Positions 28,188 through 37,293 of a stretch of 64,000 nucleotides of DNA are shown here, piece after piece. The position numbers and the translations under genes are program-made. How positions within the stretch are numbered: the stretch's first letter is position 1; each line of letters opens with the position of its first letter. Source of the stretch: Komarekiella delphini-convector SJRDD-AB1. Its GTDB lineage: Bacteria; Cyanobacteriota; Cyanobacteriia; Cyanobacteriales; Nostocaceae. Below the pieces are notes generated by a model. The model searched no databases. It worked only from the letters and a program-made list of their open reading frames with translations, and had not been told where the DNA came from. The DNA lies in the NCBI RefSeq assembly GCF_014831675.1, contig NZ_VJXY01000028.1:1-64000 (forward strand), in the 5' to 3' direction.

Positions 28188-29006
28188 ATGAAAGGACTAT
28201 CAACTAAAAGTCTGTCTTTAGCTTACGATGGTGCGCTGATTATCCGTGACCTAAATTTGACAATCCCCACCGGACAAATTAGTTGTTTAGTTGGTGCTAA
28301 TGGTTGTGGTAAATCAACTTTGTTGCGAGGTCTTGCTAGATTGCTTAAACCCCGTGGCGGTATGGTTTATCTTGATGGAACGTCTATTTTTAATCTTTCT
28401 ACCAAAGAAGTAGCTCAACAGTTAGGTATTTTGCCCCAAGGGCCAGTAGCGCCGGAAGGTTTAACAGTGCGAGATTTGGTAGCACAAGGACGCTATCCTT
28501 ATCAAAATTGGTTGCAGCAGTGGTCAGCCAAAGATGAAAAAATCGTACAGCAAGCACTCTTGATTACAAATTTACTGGAATTGGCAGATAGAGCATTAGA
28601 TACTTTGTCTGGTGGACAACGACAGAGAGCATGGATTGCAATGGCGCTGGCGCAAGATACAGATATTCTACTTTTAGATGAACCGACTACTTTTTTAGAT
28701 TTGGCGCACCAAATTGAGATTCTGGATTTGTTGTATGAGTTGAACCAAACTCAGGGACGAACAATTGTGATGGTACTGCATGATTTAAATCAGGCTTGTC
28801 GTTATGCTGATTACTTAGTTGCTGTCAAAGATGGTCGAATTTTTGCTGCTGGAGAACCCAAGCTAGTGATGACTCAAGAAATGGTTCAGGAGGTTTTTGG
28901 ATTGGAATGTCGGATTATTCCTGATCCAATTGTGGAGACGCCGATGTGTGTACCGATAGGGCGCAAAGCGAAAGCAAATAATAAACAAGTTTCCTTAAAT
29001 TCCTGA
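28188..29006 (+). CDS. Iron-siderophore ABC transporter ATPase (FecE/FhuC type)
   Basis: A 272-residue ATP-binding subunit of the importer. Walker A is GANGCGKST, signature [17 protein letters not shown], Walker [13 protein letters not shown], switch [26 protein letters not shown] after Walker B and the [12 protein letters not shown] loop are typical of iron-siderophore ATPases. It is third gene of the FecCD-FecCD-ATPase operon. A 33-bp palindrome ten bases after the stop may mark the transcript end. Confidence 0.94.
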   Translation: MKGLSTKSLSLAYDGALIIRDLNLTIPTGQISCLVGANGCGKSTLLRGLARLLKPRGGMVYLDGTSIFNLSTKEVAQQLGILPQGPVAPEGLTVRDLVAQGRYPYQNWLQQWSAKDEKIVQQALLITNLLELADRALDTLSGGQRQRAWIAMALAQDTDILLLDEPTTFLDLAHQIEILDLLYELNQTQGRTIVMVLHDLNQACRYADYLVAVKDGRIFAAGEPKLVMTQEMVQEVFGLECRIIPDPIVETPMCVPIGRKAKANNKQVSLNS

Positions 29007-29015
29007 TTTGATTGT

Positions 29016-29048
29016 AGATCCCCGACTTCTTTTAGAAGTCGGGGATCT
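29016..29048. repeat. 33-bp palindrome, family copy 4
   Basis: AGATCCCCGACTTCT, TTT, AGAAGTCGGGGATCT. It begins ten bases after the ATPase stop and 44 bp before the methyltransferase gene. Confidence 0.8.
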
Positions 29049-29092
29049 AGTAAAGTTGATCATCATGTCTTGTTAACTTTTGAACCAATATT

Positions 29093-30103
29093 ATGGATAC
29101 TAAAATAACTCCTGACGCAATTATGCAGATAGGAATGGGTTTTTGGAGTGCAAAAACCCTGTTAGTAGCAGTTGAACTTGGTTTGTTCACTCTGCTTGAT
29201 TCATCGCCTCTGGATGCTCAAACGCTGGCTGGAAGGTTGGGAATACATCCACGTTCAGCGCGAGATTTCTTTGATGCCTTGGTTGCATTGGGTTTGTTAG
29301 AACGACATAACGAGCAATACTCTAATACTCAAGAAACTGAGCGATTTCTCGTTCGTGGAAAGCTTGAGTATATCGGTGGCTTCTTAGAAATGGCAAATGC
29401 GCGATTATATCCATTTTGGGGTTCGCTGACTCAAGGATTGCAAACTGGACAACCTCAAAATGAAGCCAAGAATGGGGAAAACTTTTTTACTGCACTTTAT
29501 GCTGATGCCGAGCGCTTAGAGACTTTTCTTAAAAGTATGACTGGTTTGAGTATAGAAGCAGCGAAGGCGATCGCAGCAAAGTTTCCTTGGAGTGAGTACA
29601 AAACTTTCATCGACATTGGAACAGCTCAAGGTGGCTTACCGGTACAAGTTGCATTGGCGCATCCTCATCTGTCCGGGGGTGGGTTTGATTTACCTGTTGT
29701 GCGCCCAGTTTTTGAGGAATACGTTAATTCTAATGGTCTGAGCCAACGGTTGCAATTCTTTGCGGGTAACTTTTTCTCTGACTCACTACCTGTTGCTGAT
29801 GTCTTAGTTATGGGACATATCTTGCATGACTGGAATCTTGACGAAAAACTGATGCTACTGACTAAGGCCTATGAGGCACTTCCCTCTGGTGGTGCGCTGA
29901 TTGTTTATGACGCCATTATTGATGATAATCGATGCGAAAATGCCTTTGGACTTCTGATGAGTCTGAATATGTTAATTGAGACTTCAGGAGGATTTGATTA
30001 CACTGGTGCTGATTGTATTGAATGGATGCGTTCTGTGGGATTCCGTGAACTGCAACAGCAGCATTTGACTGGCTCTGAATCGATGATTTTTGGTATTAAG
30101 TAA
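29093..30103 (+). CDS. SAM-dependent O-methyltransferase (plant-type/ASMT-like, dimerisation domain)
   Basis: A 336-residue methyltransferase. The N-terminal winged-helix dimerisation domain ([38 protein letters not shown]) precedes a Rossmann domain with the SAM motif [16 protein letters not shown] and the catalytic-base motif GHILHDWN. This group methylates hydroxyl groups on small phenolic or polyketide-type molecules. It lies between the uptake operon and the exporter, so methylation of the siderophore or its precursor is possible, but the assembly line has no aromatic unit that I can see. It may simply be a neighbour. ATG 29093 is the first in frame; the ribosome-binding site is weak. 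Confidence 0.87.
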   Translation: MDTKITPDAIMQIGMGFWSAKTLLVAVELGLFTLLDSSPLDAQTLAGRLGIHPRSARDFFDALVALGLLERHNEQYSNTQETERFLVRGKLEYIGGFLEMANARLYPFWGSLTQGLQTGQPQNEAKNGENFFTALYADAERLETFLKSMTGLSIEAAKAIAAKFPWSEYKTFIDIGTAQGGLPVQVALAHPHLSGGGFDLPVVRPVFEEYVNSNGLSQRLQFFAGNFFSDSLPVADVLVMGHILHDWNLDEKLMLLTKAYEALPSGGALIVYDAIIDDNRCENAFGLLMSLNMLIETSGGFDYTGADCIEWMRSVGFRELQQQHLTGSESMIFGIK

Positions 30104-30225
30104 TAAGAAGTAAAAAACAGGTTTGGTTTTCTTATATATGAATACCAAACTGATTAGCTTTTGAAAGTAATTAAATATTAGTTTTACTATGTAACCCTTG
30201 TTTGAATTTTTAGTTTTGTCAGTAT

Positions 30226-30311
30226 TAAGCTGTTATGCATTTAAATTGCATATTACTTCGATATTAAGGTTGACTGTTAACCGTTAACAGTCAACAGTTA
30301 ACAACTACAAA
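30226..30311 (-). repeat. 86-bp dispersed repeat, copy B, inverted
   Basis: Reverse complement of 6948-7033, same length, few differences. It ends 11 bp before the start codon of the ABC exporter, so the exporter's leader and perhaps promoter come from the repeat. It includes four TNAACAG-type heptamers around 30270-30303. Confidence 0.85.
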
Positions 30312-30322
30312 TAATACCAGTC

Positions 30323-32134
30323 GTGACAATCACATCAAAATCTCCTAGAGAATCTAAAAATCGTAGAAATTCAGCCCATCCTTTGCAACGTTTGCTAAAC
30401 TATGGAAGCCAATATCGCCAGCAAATTTGGCAGGCAACATCATTTTCTATCATCAATACGATTTTAGACTTAGCACCACCGTGGTTAATTGGTATTGCGG
30501 TAGATATTCTCGTAGAACAGCAAAATTCTGTAATTGCCAAATTGGGTGTAAAAGATATATTTTGGCAATTTTTACTACTTTCATTTATCACTATCATTGT
30601 CTGGATACTAGAATCAAGTTCTGAGTACGCATATAACAGACTTTGGCGTAATTTAGCTCAAAATATTCAGCATAATTTACGCTTGGATGCTTACAATCAT
30701 GTACAAGAATTAGATTCAGCTTACTTTGAAGAAAGCAGTACAGGTGGTTTGATGTCAATTTTAAATGATGATATCAACCAACTAGAAGATTTTTTAAATT
30801 TTGGAGCTAATGAAATTATCAACATTATCACTTCACTGCTCATTTTAACTGGTGGTGCTTTCTTCATTTTACCTCCCTATATTACCTTGGCAGCAATGTT
30901 GCCAATGCCATTTATTGTTTGGGGTTCCTTTACTTATCAAAAGCGTCTTGAGGCTCGTTATGCTGAAGTGCGAGAAAGGGTAAGCTTTCTCAACTCACGA
31001 CTAGCAAATAATCTCAGTGGTATTACCACAATTAAAAGTTTCACTGCTGAAGATTATGAAAGTGCCAGATTAGCAGGAGAAAGCGAAGCATATAGAAAAA
31101 GTAATAATAAAGCAATAAAACTTTCTGCTGCCTTTGTACCCTTAATTAGAATGCTAGTTTTAGCAGGGTTCACAGCCTTGTTGTTTTGGGGAGGTATGGC
31201 AACATATGCTGGTAAGATATCTATTGGCAATTACAGTGTTTTGTTAGTTTTAGTACAGAGATTGTTATGGCCTTTAGTAACATTAGGAGAAATATTTGAC
31301 AAATATCAAAGGTCAATGGCTTCTACTAATCGTGTCATGGATTTATTAGATGCTCCCATCAATATTACTGCGGGAGACAAATTTTTACCTATTGATAAAG
31401 TACGTGGTGAAATTGATTTTAAACAAGTTACTTTTGCTTATCGAGATAGAGAGCCAGTAATTAAAAAACTATCCTTACATATCCCCGCAGGCAAAACGAT
31501 CGCTATTGTTGGTTCTACTGGTTCTGGTAAAAGCACTTTAGTTAAATTATTATTGCGATTGTATGATATTTCTTCTGGAGCGATCGCTATTGATGACATT
31601 AATATTCAAAAATTAAATATAGGTGATTTGCGTCGCAGTATCGGCTTAGTCAGTCAAGATGTATTCTTATTTCATGGTACAGTTGCAGAAAATATCGCTT
31701 ATGGGACTTTTAATGCTAGCGATGAACAAATAATTGAAGCTGCGAAAATTGCCGAAGCTCATGATTTTATTATGCGGCTACCTCAAGGTTATGAAACAAT
31801 AGTCGGAGAACGGGGTCAAAAATTATCTGGTGGACAACGGCAAAGAATTGCGATCGCTAGAACTGTTTTAAAGAATCCGCCAATTTTGATTTTAGATGAA
31901 GCCACCTCAGCGGTGGATAATGAAACTGAAGCTGCTATTCAGCGTTCTTTAGAACGGATTACCGTTAATAGAACGACAATAGCCATAGCTCATCGTCTTT
32001 CCACTATCCGCAATGCTGATTGCATTTATGTGATGGAATATGGGGAGTTAGTTGAGTCGGGAACCCATGAACAATTGTTGGATAAAAATGCAATTTATGC
32101 TAATTTATGGCGGGTGCAATCGGGAGTGAGATAA
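30323..32134 (+). CDS. ABC exporter half-transporter (membrane domain fused to ATPase)
   Basis: A 603-residue MsbA/Bcr-type exporter. A six-helix membrane domain (residues ~40-320) is followed by an ATPase domain with Walker A GSTGSGKST, Q-loop GLVSQDVFLFHG, signature [13 protein letters not shown], Walker B ILILDEATSAVD and switch AHRLSTI. It starts at GTG 30323; the next in-frame Met lies deep in the protein, so GTG is the best choice despite no clear ribosome-binding site. Homodimer formation is expected. Located between siderophore uptake and receptor genes and near the NRPS genes, it is a candidate exporter for the finished lipopeptide siderophore. That role is inferred from position only. 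Confidence 0.9.
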   Translation: MTITSKSPRESKNRRNSAHPLQRLLNYGSQYRQQIWQATSFSIINTILDLAPPWLIGIAVDILVEQQNSVIAKLGVKDIFWQFLLLSFITIIVWILESSSEYAYNRLWRNLAQNIQHNLRLDAYNHVQELDSAYFEESSTGGLMSILNDDINQLEDFLNFGANEIINIITSLLILTGGAFFILPPYITLAAMLPMPFIVWGSFTYQKRLEARYAEVRERVSFLNSRLANNLSGITTIKSFTAEDYESARLAGESEAYRKSNNKAIKLSAAFVPLIRMLVLAGFTALLFWGGMATYAGKISIGNYSVLLVLVQRLLWPLVTLGEIFDKYQRSMASTNRVMDLLDAPINITAGDKFLPIDKVRGEIDFKQVTFAYRDREPVIKKLSLHIPAGKTIAIVGSTGSGKSTLVKLLLRLYDISSGAIAIDDINIQKLNIGDLRRSIGLVSQDVFLFHGTVAENIAYGTFNASDEQIIEAAKIAEAHDFIMRLPQGYETIVGERGQKLSGGQRQRIAIARTVLKNPPILILDEATSAVDNETEAAIQRSLERITVNRTTIAIAHRLSTIRNADCIYVMEYGELVESGTHEQLLDKNAIYANLWRVQSGVR

Positions 32135-32301
32135 AAAGTAGAATGTTTTTTAAACCACCCTCCGGGTGACGCTCCTTCGTCGCTAACGCTGCGCTAACAC
32201 CAGTCGCTTACGGCGGGAAACCCGCCTACAGCGCTGGTTCACCAAGGCACTAAGGCACAAAGATGAAAAGCCCAAAATTATATATTACTAAAGCTACTAT
32301 T

Positions 32302-33282
32302 CTACAAGGGAGTGTTAACAAGATATTTGTAGAGGTCATCGATGACTGCATCAGCAGCAAGTAGATTTGACTCCCTCCAAGTTGACAAGTTTATAACGTA
32401 TACATGATTTTTTTGAACGGCTTTCAGCGTCTTCCACAATGGCTTTTGTTTAAGTTTATTAAAGGATTTTCCATCATCGTCTCCATCAATGCCTATAAAT
32501 AAAACATCACCATCGATTTTTGATAATTCTTCTTCGGGAATAAAAATGTGTCCATCTGGAGTAATCACATCTTGTGTTTCTGTACGTTGCAGACCAACAT
32601 CATTGAGTATAGAGCCAGCAAATACATTTTTAAGTTCGCTAATAAATATAGGGTGACTACTACTTTCAACATAGACATAAGAAAATTTTTGATTTTGATA
32701 GCGATCGCCTAGCGCAGTTTTCAGTTCTTTAATTCGCTGATAATAATGATTCCATGCCTGTTGATAAGCCTTTTCTTTTTCTAAAACTTTCACGACAAAA
32801 CTAAAATGTTCCTTCCACTGACGGGGGCCTTCCCAACCAGTTTGTACAGTTGGGGCGATTTTTGAGAGTAGAGGATAAATACTTTTATCGTCACTCAAAT
32901 TTATAATTAAATCGGGTTTGAGTTGCAAGATTTTTTCTAGATTGGGTTGTGTGACACCTCCCACCCATTCGATCTGATCTATCTTGCCATCAAGATATTT
33001 AGGAAACTCACTTTTCTGATATCCAGTTGCAGCGCCAATTGGTTTAATATTAAGAGCAAGTAGATTACCCAAGGTAGCTAAATGCAAGGTCACAATACGT
33101 TGAGGATTTTGAGGAACACAAGTTTCCCCCACTAAATGCTGAATTATCCGACAATTAGTGGGGCGAGATAATTCAATGAAATTACCTACATTTTTAGTTA
33201 GATTTTGATTGCAAGCAGAAAAAAGCAAAGTTGTTAAACTAGCAAGTAGAAATATGATTATTGCACGACTTACTTTCTTCAT
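32302..33282 (-). CDS. Iron-siderophore ABC transporter substrate-binding lipoprotein
   Basis: Periplasmic binding protein of the FecB/FhuD/BtuF fold (326 aa). The N-terminus is a lipoprotein signal with lipobox LFSAC, so the protein is anchored to the membrane by that cysteine. PQRIVTLHLATLGNLLALNI, LEKILQLKPDLIINL and the C-terminal LWKTLKAVQKNHVYVI are typical class III binding-protein motifs. It should deliver ferric siderophore from the TonB receptor to the FecCD permease pair. It lies 127 bp after the receptor gene on the same strand, separated by a heptamer array, and is probably cotranscribed with it. Confidence 0.92.
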   Translation of the reverse strand: MKKVSRAIIIFLLASLTTLLFSACNQNLTKNVGNFIELSRPTNCRIIQHLVGETCVPQNPQRIVTLHLATLGNLLALNIKPIGAATGYQKSEFPKYLDGKIDQIEWVGGVTQPNLEKILQLKPDLIINLSDDKSIYPLLSKIAPTVQTGWEGPRQWKEHFSFVVKVLEKEKAYQQAWNHYYQRIKELKTALGDRYQNQKFSYVYVESSSHPIFISELKNVFAGSILNDVGLQRTETQDVITPDGHIFIPEEELSKIDGDVLFIGIDGDDDGKSFNKLKQKPLWKTLKAVQKNHVYVINLSTWRESNLLAADAVIDDLYKYLVNTPL

Positions 33283-33335
33283 CAGATTAGTTAAGCTTAT
33301 CCCACCCCTAAAAGGTAATGGGATAACACAAAAGA

Positions 33336-33412
33336 CTGTTTACTGTTGACTATTGACTGTTAACTGTTGACTGTTTACTGTTAACTGTTGACTGTTAACT
33401 GTTGACTGTTTA
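33336..33412. repeat. Heptamer array CTGTTNA x11, overlapping a stop codon
   Basis: Eleven 7-bp units (CTGTTTA, CTGTTGA, CTGTTAA, one CTATTGA). The last unit, 33406-33412, contains the complement of the TonB receptor's TAA stop. It is the reverse complement of the TAACAG-type heptamers near 10697 and 15152. Confidence 0.85.
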
Positions 33413-36220
33413 AAACTTCCAAGAAATAGTACCTTGCACCGTAAATGGCTGTCCGTAGTAAACACGATTAGAATCAAGTGCACTTTCAAAATAGTCTACA
33501 TCAAATAGATTTTTGAAGTTGAGTGCAACTCTGAATTTATCTTGGTTATAGAAAATAGCTGCATCAGTCCGAACATAACTAGGTACATCGTAACTATTGT
33601 CCAAATCTCCAGCGCGATCGCCTACAAAAAATAAGCCTATTCCAGCCCCTAAACCTTGTAATTCACCTTGTTGAATTTCGTAGGTTGTCCATAAATTAAA
33701 AGAATGATCTGCGGTATTTGGTAATCGGTTTCCAACTGTAAAAGTAGTATCCTCCGCAATGCGTGCATCGGTATAAGCATAGCCTGCATAAATATTCCAT
33801 CCCGGCAAAATTTCGCCCGTTAGATTCAGTTCAATACCTTGGCTATTCTGTTCACCTACTTGGATTTGAAAACCTTGATTATCAGGATCATCTACCAAGA
33901 CATTGGTACGAGTTAAATCATAGAATGCAAGCGTTGCTGAAAGGCGATCGCTCAAATCTGCCTTCACTCCAACCTCATACTGAGTACCACGTTCTGGTTC
34001 TAATGTAGAGTCAACATCAAAAAAGAATGTACCATTTGGTGGAGTAAATGAACTTGTATAACTAGCATAAAGCGAGATAGCGGGAATGGGTTGATAGACA
34101 ATCCCAAAACGAGGACTGAATGCACTATCTGACCCACTGCTTTCTATATTATTAGTGAAATCTTCATATTTCCGATCAAAAGCATCAAACCGTACACCTA
34201 ACAACAACTTCAAGCTATCTGCCAGTGCAACTTGATCTTGAAGATAAATTCCTAATGAGTTTGTTATGGATCGATCATTACTTTCAGAACTAAAGACCGG
34301 TTCCGGCGGTTGACCATACACAGGATTAAAGATATTAATCGTTGCCGCTTCGCGTTCAGCAAATCTTGGTGACAAGTTTTCTAAACGATTTAAATCAAAT
34401 CCAAATAGTACCTGATGTTGAATTGAACCCGTGGCAAATTTACCAACCACACTTGTTGTGAAATTATAATTACTATTTTCAAGATCGTATTCTCTAGATG
34501 TGCGATTCAAAGTTTCATTGTCTTCATCCAAAGTTGAGGGAATCGTAAGCCGGTCACTGTAATCACGAAACGTGAACCGAAAAGCATTGCGTAACGACCA
34601 GCTGTCATCAAATTTGTGTTCTAGTTGGTATCCCAGCCTTGTAATTGTTTGTTCAAATTCATCAGTAGGTTCCCCAAAGTTGCGGTTACGAGACACTTCG
34701 CCATTTGGGTTAGGTAATATACTGCCAATGACAGGTACGCCAGATGCGTAAGAATCTCTTGTCTTGATGTATTCTCCCTCTAAGACTAGGTTAGTACTCT
34801 CGCTAAGAGCCACACTGACAACAGGCGATATATTTAAGCTTTCACCATTAAAGAAATCGATAAAACTACCTGAATTTCTGTAGGCTGCATTCAATCGATA
34901 TAAGACTGTCTTCGAGTCATTTAACGGCCCCGATAAATCAATCGCGCTTCGATAAAAACTATAGCTACCAATAGTTGCGTCAATAGCGTAAAAAGGGTCA
35001 CTCAAGGGACGTTTAGATACTATATTGACGGTTCCTCCTGGATTACCCAAACCAAATAGCACTGATGCAGGGCCTTTGAGAACTTCGACTTGCTCAATAC
35101 TAGAAAGTTCAGTCACTTCCGTAGCTAAAGGATCAATTAACCCATCCCTAAGAGAATTAGTAGATACTGCATCAAATCCGCGAATCGTAAAAGAGCCAGT
35201 TGGGCCAAAATTAAAGGCCTGATTCACACCAGGAACATTTCTCAGCGCATCGTCTAAGCGAGTCACTTGTTGGTCGCGCAACACTTGTTGTGGTACTACT
35301 TGAATCGATTGAGGAATGTCACGCAAAGGTGTGTCAGTTCTTGTACCAGTCGTAGTATTTGGTACGCGATACCCATCTTGCTCCCCTGTCACCACCAACT
35401 CAATCGGCTCATCCTGCTGCGCTGCTGGTTCTTCTTGTGGTGTCTGTGCTGGCGTCTGTGCTTCTGGTGTTTGGGGCTGCTGTGATGGCTGCGTCGCTGT
35501 TGCAGCAGAATTGATCCCAAAAACCAGCCCTGCATTATCATCAAACAACTCAACTGTCGGCAACTCTGCATCACCTACTACCGTCACTCGAACAGTCTTT
35601 GCATCAATATTTGTAACAGTTATCTCCGTAATTCCCGCAAGCGGTTTTTCCGAACGAAATGTAAAAGCATCGCCGTTAGGCAAACGCAATTGTCCGCCAG
35701 CAACATCAACAATAAAATTATTACCTGTACTGCGATTTGTAACTTGCAGTTGTTCCCCAAGAGCCGTTTCTAAAATTACCTCTACACCTTTGTCTGTGGG
35801 ATTTGCTCTTACTCCCGTGATTGGTATGATTTGTTGATCCCCACTTCCTTCTGGGTTCGGGGTGTTGGTTGGTGTTGGTGACTGTACCAGCATTTGGGCG
35901 CTAGTAGCAGGAAGTTCAATTTCATTTAGTTGACGAATATTTTTACTTGTTTTATCCGACTTTGCTCTTTGCAGTGAACTGACAATTTGAGACTTAAAGA
36001 GTCGGGATTTTTTATTACTGGGAGCTAATACCGGAGATTTGTTGCTTGTAAATTTTTTACCTGTAACCGCAATCTTATCTAATGCAGACTTCCCTATCCT
36101 CTGGCTAGAAGATTTACTTTGAACATCCTCTTGTACTTCTTCACCTTTAGCAGGAGTGTTCATCACAACAACAACCGCACTTGTCAGCAGCAGGCTTTGA
36201 AAAAATTTATCTAACTTCAT
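33410..36220 (-). CDS. TonB-dependent siderophore receptor with N-terminal AMIN domain
   Basis: Outer-membrane receptor for ferric siderophores, 936 aa. In order: signal peptide (LLLTSAVVVVMNTPAKG); a low-complexity linker; an AMIN domain (~130-235, ITGVRANPTDKGVEVILETA), frequent in cyanobacterial receptors and thought to bind the cell wall; a Pro/Gln/Thr linker; a plug domain (~290-400, RDIPQSIQVVPQQVLRDQQV, LKGPASVLFGLGNPGGTVNI); and a 22-strand barrel ending in the aromatic residue Phe (TISWKF). A classical TonB box is not obvious. It points away from the NRPS genes, sharing the 36221-37293 spacer as promoter region. The plug sequence is of the FhuA/FpvA siderophore type. Confidence 0.94.
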   Translation of the reverse strand: MKLDKFFQSLLLTSAVVVVMNTPAKGEEVQEDVQSKSSSQRIGKSALDKIAVTGKKFTSNKSPVLAPSNKKSRLFKSQIVSSLQRAKSDKTSKNIRQLNEIELPATSAQMLVQSPTPTNTPNPEGSGDQQIIPITGVRANPTDKGVEVILETALGEQLQVTNRSTGNNFIVDVAGGQLRLPNGDAFTFRSEKPLAGITEITVTNIDAKTVRVTVVGDAELPTVELFDDNAGLVFGINSAATATQPSQQPQTPEAQTPAQTPQEEPAAQQDEPIELVVTGEQDGYRVPNTTTGTRTDTPLRDIPQSIQVVPQQVLRDQQVTRLDDALRNVPGVNQAFNFGPTGSFTIRGFDAVSTNSLRDGLIDPLATEVTELSSIEQVEVLKGPASVLFGLGNPGGTVNIVSKRPLSDPFYAIDATIGSYSFYRSAIDLSGPLNDSKTVLYRLNAAYRNSGSFIDFFNGESLNISPVVSVALSESTNLVLEGEYIKTRDSYASGVPVIGSILPNPNGEVSRNRNFGEPTDEFEQTITRLGYQLEHKFDDSWSLRNAFRFTFRDYSDRLTIPSTLDEDNETLNRTSREYDLENSNYNFTTSVVGKFATGSIQHQVLFGFDLNRLENLSPRFAEREAATINIFNPVYGQPPEPVFSSESNDRSITNSLGIYLQDQVALADSLKLLLGVRFDAFDRKYEDFTNNIESSGSDSAFSPRFGIVYQPIPAISLYASYTSSFTPPNGTFFFDVDSTLEPERGTQYEVGVKADLSDRLSATLAFYDLTRTNVLVDDPDNQGFQIQVGEQNSQGIELNLTGEILPGWNIYAGYAYTDARIAEDTTFTVGNRLPNTADHSFNLWTTYEIQQGELQGLGAGIGLFFVGDRAGDLDNSYDVPSYVRTDAAIFYNQDKFRVALNFKNLFDVDYFESALDSNRVYYGQPFTVQGTISWKF

Positions 36221-36852
36221 TTATCCGCTTACACTCAATCACACTACTTGGTCGTACCCGAAGACACAACGACAATCTTTGAAATAAATTGTCATTTAGA
36301 TTTAAGTTAGTTGAATCATATTATGAAGTGATGCAACACACAAGCTAATTAATAATATTTTTTCTTTAATTAAGAACACTAAGCAACAATTATTCTTGTG
36401 AGTAGGTGTTTGCTTGACACACAATCAGAGATTATGTTGGTAGCTAAAGTTACTTTGTTAATTAAGTATTCGCAAAAGTTAAAATAGCCTTCCTAATTAC
36501 GCAGTTACTCAAGATAGTATGAAGTTTATATTATGCAGTCATATACAAAACTTATATATCTGCCTTGAGAAGAGACTTTGAAAAAGTATATTGCTGATTA
36601 TCTATCTCAAGATATAAAGAAAACTAGATAATAAAGCCTAATACTTAGTCCTATATTTAATAAAAAATATATATGGTGACTCTATTGCTAAAGCAACTTA
36701 TTCTCGTTAAGGTAATCAAGGATAAATAAAAATTACTTGCAATAACGGAGATGTTTATCCAAATAAACCACGATTAATTAGCATTTAAACAATCTTAGAG
36801 GATGTTTGTAAAGTATCAAGTTGTATCAATATCCCCCTAACCCAAGCTAATT

Positions 36853-36893
36853 GCTCTACTTGGAGAGCAGTCGGAGCGGCGGCTCCTCTTTTT
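36853..36893 (+). terminator. Two tandem small hairpins followed by a T-tract
   Basis: GCTCT-ACTTGG-AGAGC at 36853-36868, then GGAGC-GGCG-GCTCC at 36873-36886, then TCTTTTT. Short stems, so weak; it could end a small RNA or read-through transcript within the spacer. Confidence 0.4.
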
Positions 36894-37222
36894 AAGTTTA
36901 AGGCGGGAAAATAGATTAAAATCCCTGTTTTTAATGAGAGTCAGTCCGTTGTAAACTTTTCCAACGTTGCCGTAACTCTTACTTTGAAAGCTTGCTACAC
37001 GTAGCGTCTTTGCCACGATAAGTGTAGGAATCGATGTGCATTTAGGGGGAATGTGAAAGTATTTAATACATTACAAACAACTTTTAAAATATGCTGTAAG
37101 TGGTTGGCTAAATTAATTAAGCGGAAAGATAAAATCATTAGTATATGGCTCAATCAAAGAAGGAGAGCCAACACTATCACCAATTTAATTGAACTTAAAA
37201 CTACTTGAATAATTCCTAAATA

Positions 37223-37241
37223 AATGAATATTAAATTCATT
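37223..37241. promoter_or_regulatory. 19-bp inverted repeat upstream of the biosynthesis operon, possible operator
   Basis: AATGAAT-ATTAA-ATTCATT, perfect 7-bp arms, 53 bp before the first gene. The length equals a Fur box, and AATGA/TCATT half-sites occur, but the spacing between them differs from the Fur consensus. Candidate only. Confidence 0.3.
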
Positions 37242-37293
37242 CTATGCGGCAATATTTTTAAATAGTGCAAAATGTAAGTATGTTGGAGTTTTT

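Larger units (their letters stand above)
36221..37293. other. 1.1-kb divergent spacer between the receptor and the biosynthesis genes
   Basis: AT-rich; no credible protein gene. It should hold promoters for the TonB receptor (minus) and the NRPS operon (plus). Visible structure: two adjacent small hairpins before a T-run at 36853-36893, and a 19-bp inverted repeat at 37223-37241. I could not place a convincing Fur box by eye. Confidence 0.6.

Noticed and set aside
32150-32250. Possible tRNA or structured RNA in the GC-richer block after the ABC exporter
   Set aside because: The sequence is a dispersed spacer repeat (GCTAACGCTGCGCTAAC, GGCGGGAAACCCGCC); no cloverleaf or CCA-type acceptor stem could be drawn.
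35316-35837. 173-codon plus-strand frame
   Set aside because: Antisense to the TonB receptor's proline/glutamine-rich linker and plug; cysteine/valine-rich composition is a shadow of the real gene.
36311-36330. Fur box upstream of the TonB receptor (TCATATTATGA)
   Set aside because: Only a short 5-bp-arm palindrome in AT-rich DNA; too little match to the 19-bp consensus to call.
37010-37200. Transposase remnant in the NRPS upstream spacer
   Set aside because: A few phrases look IS-like, but no inverted ends, target duplication or recognisable protein fragment can be shown.
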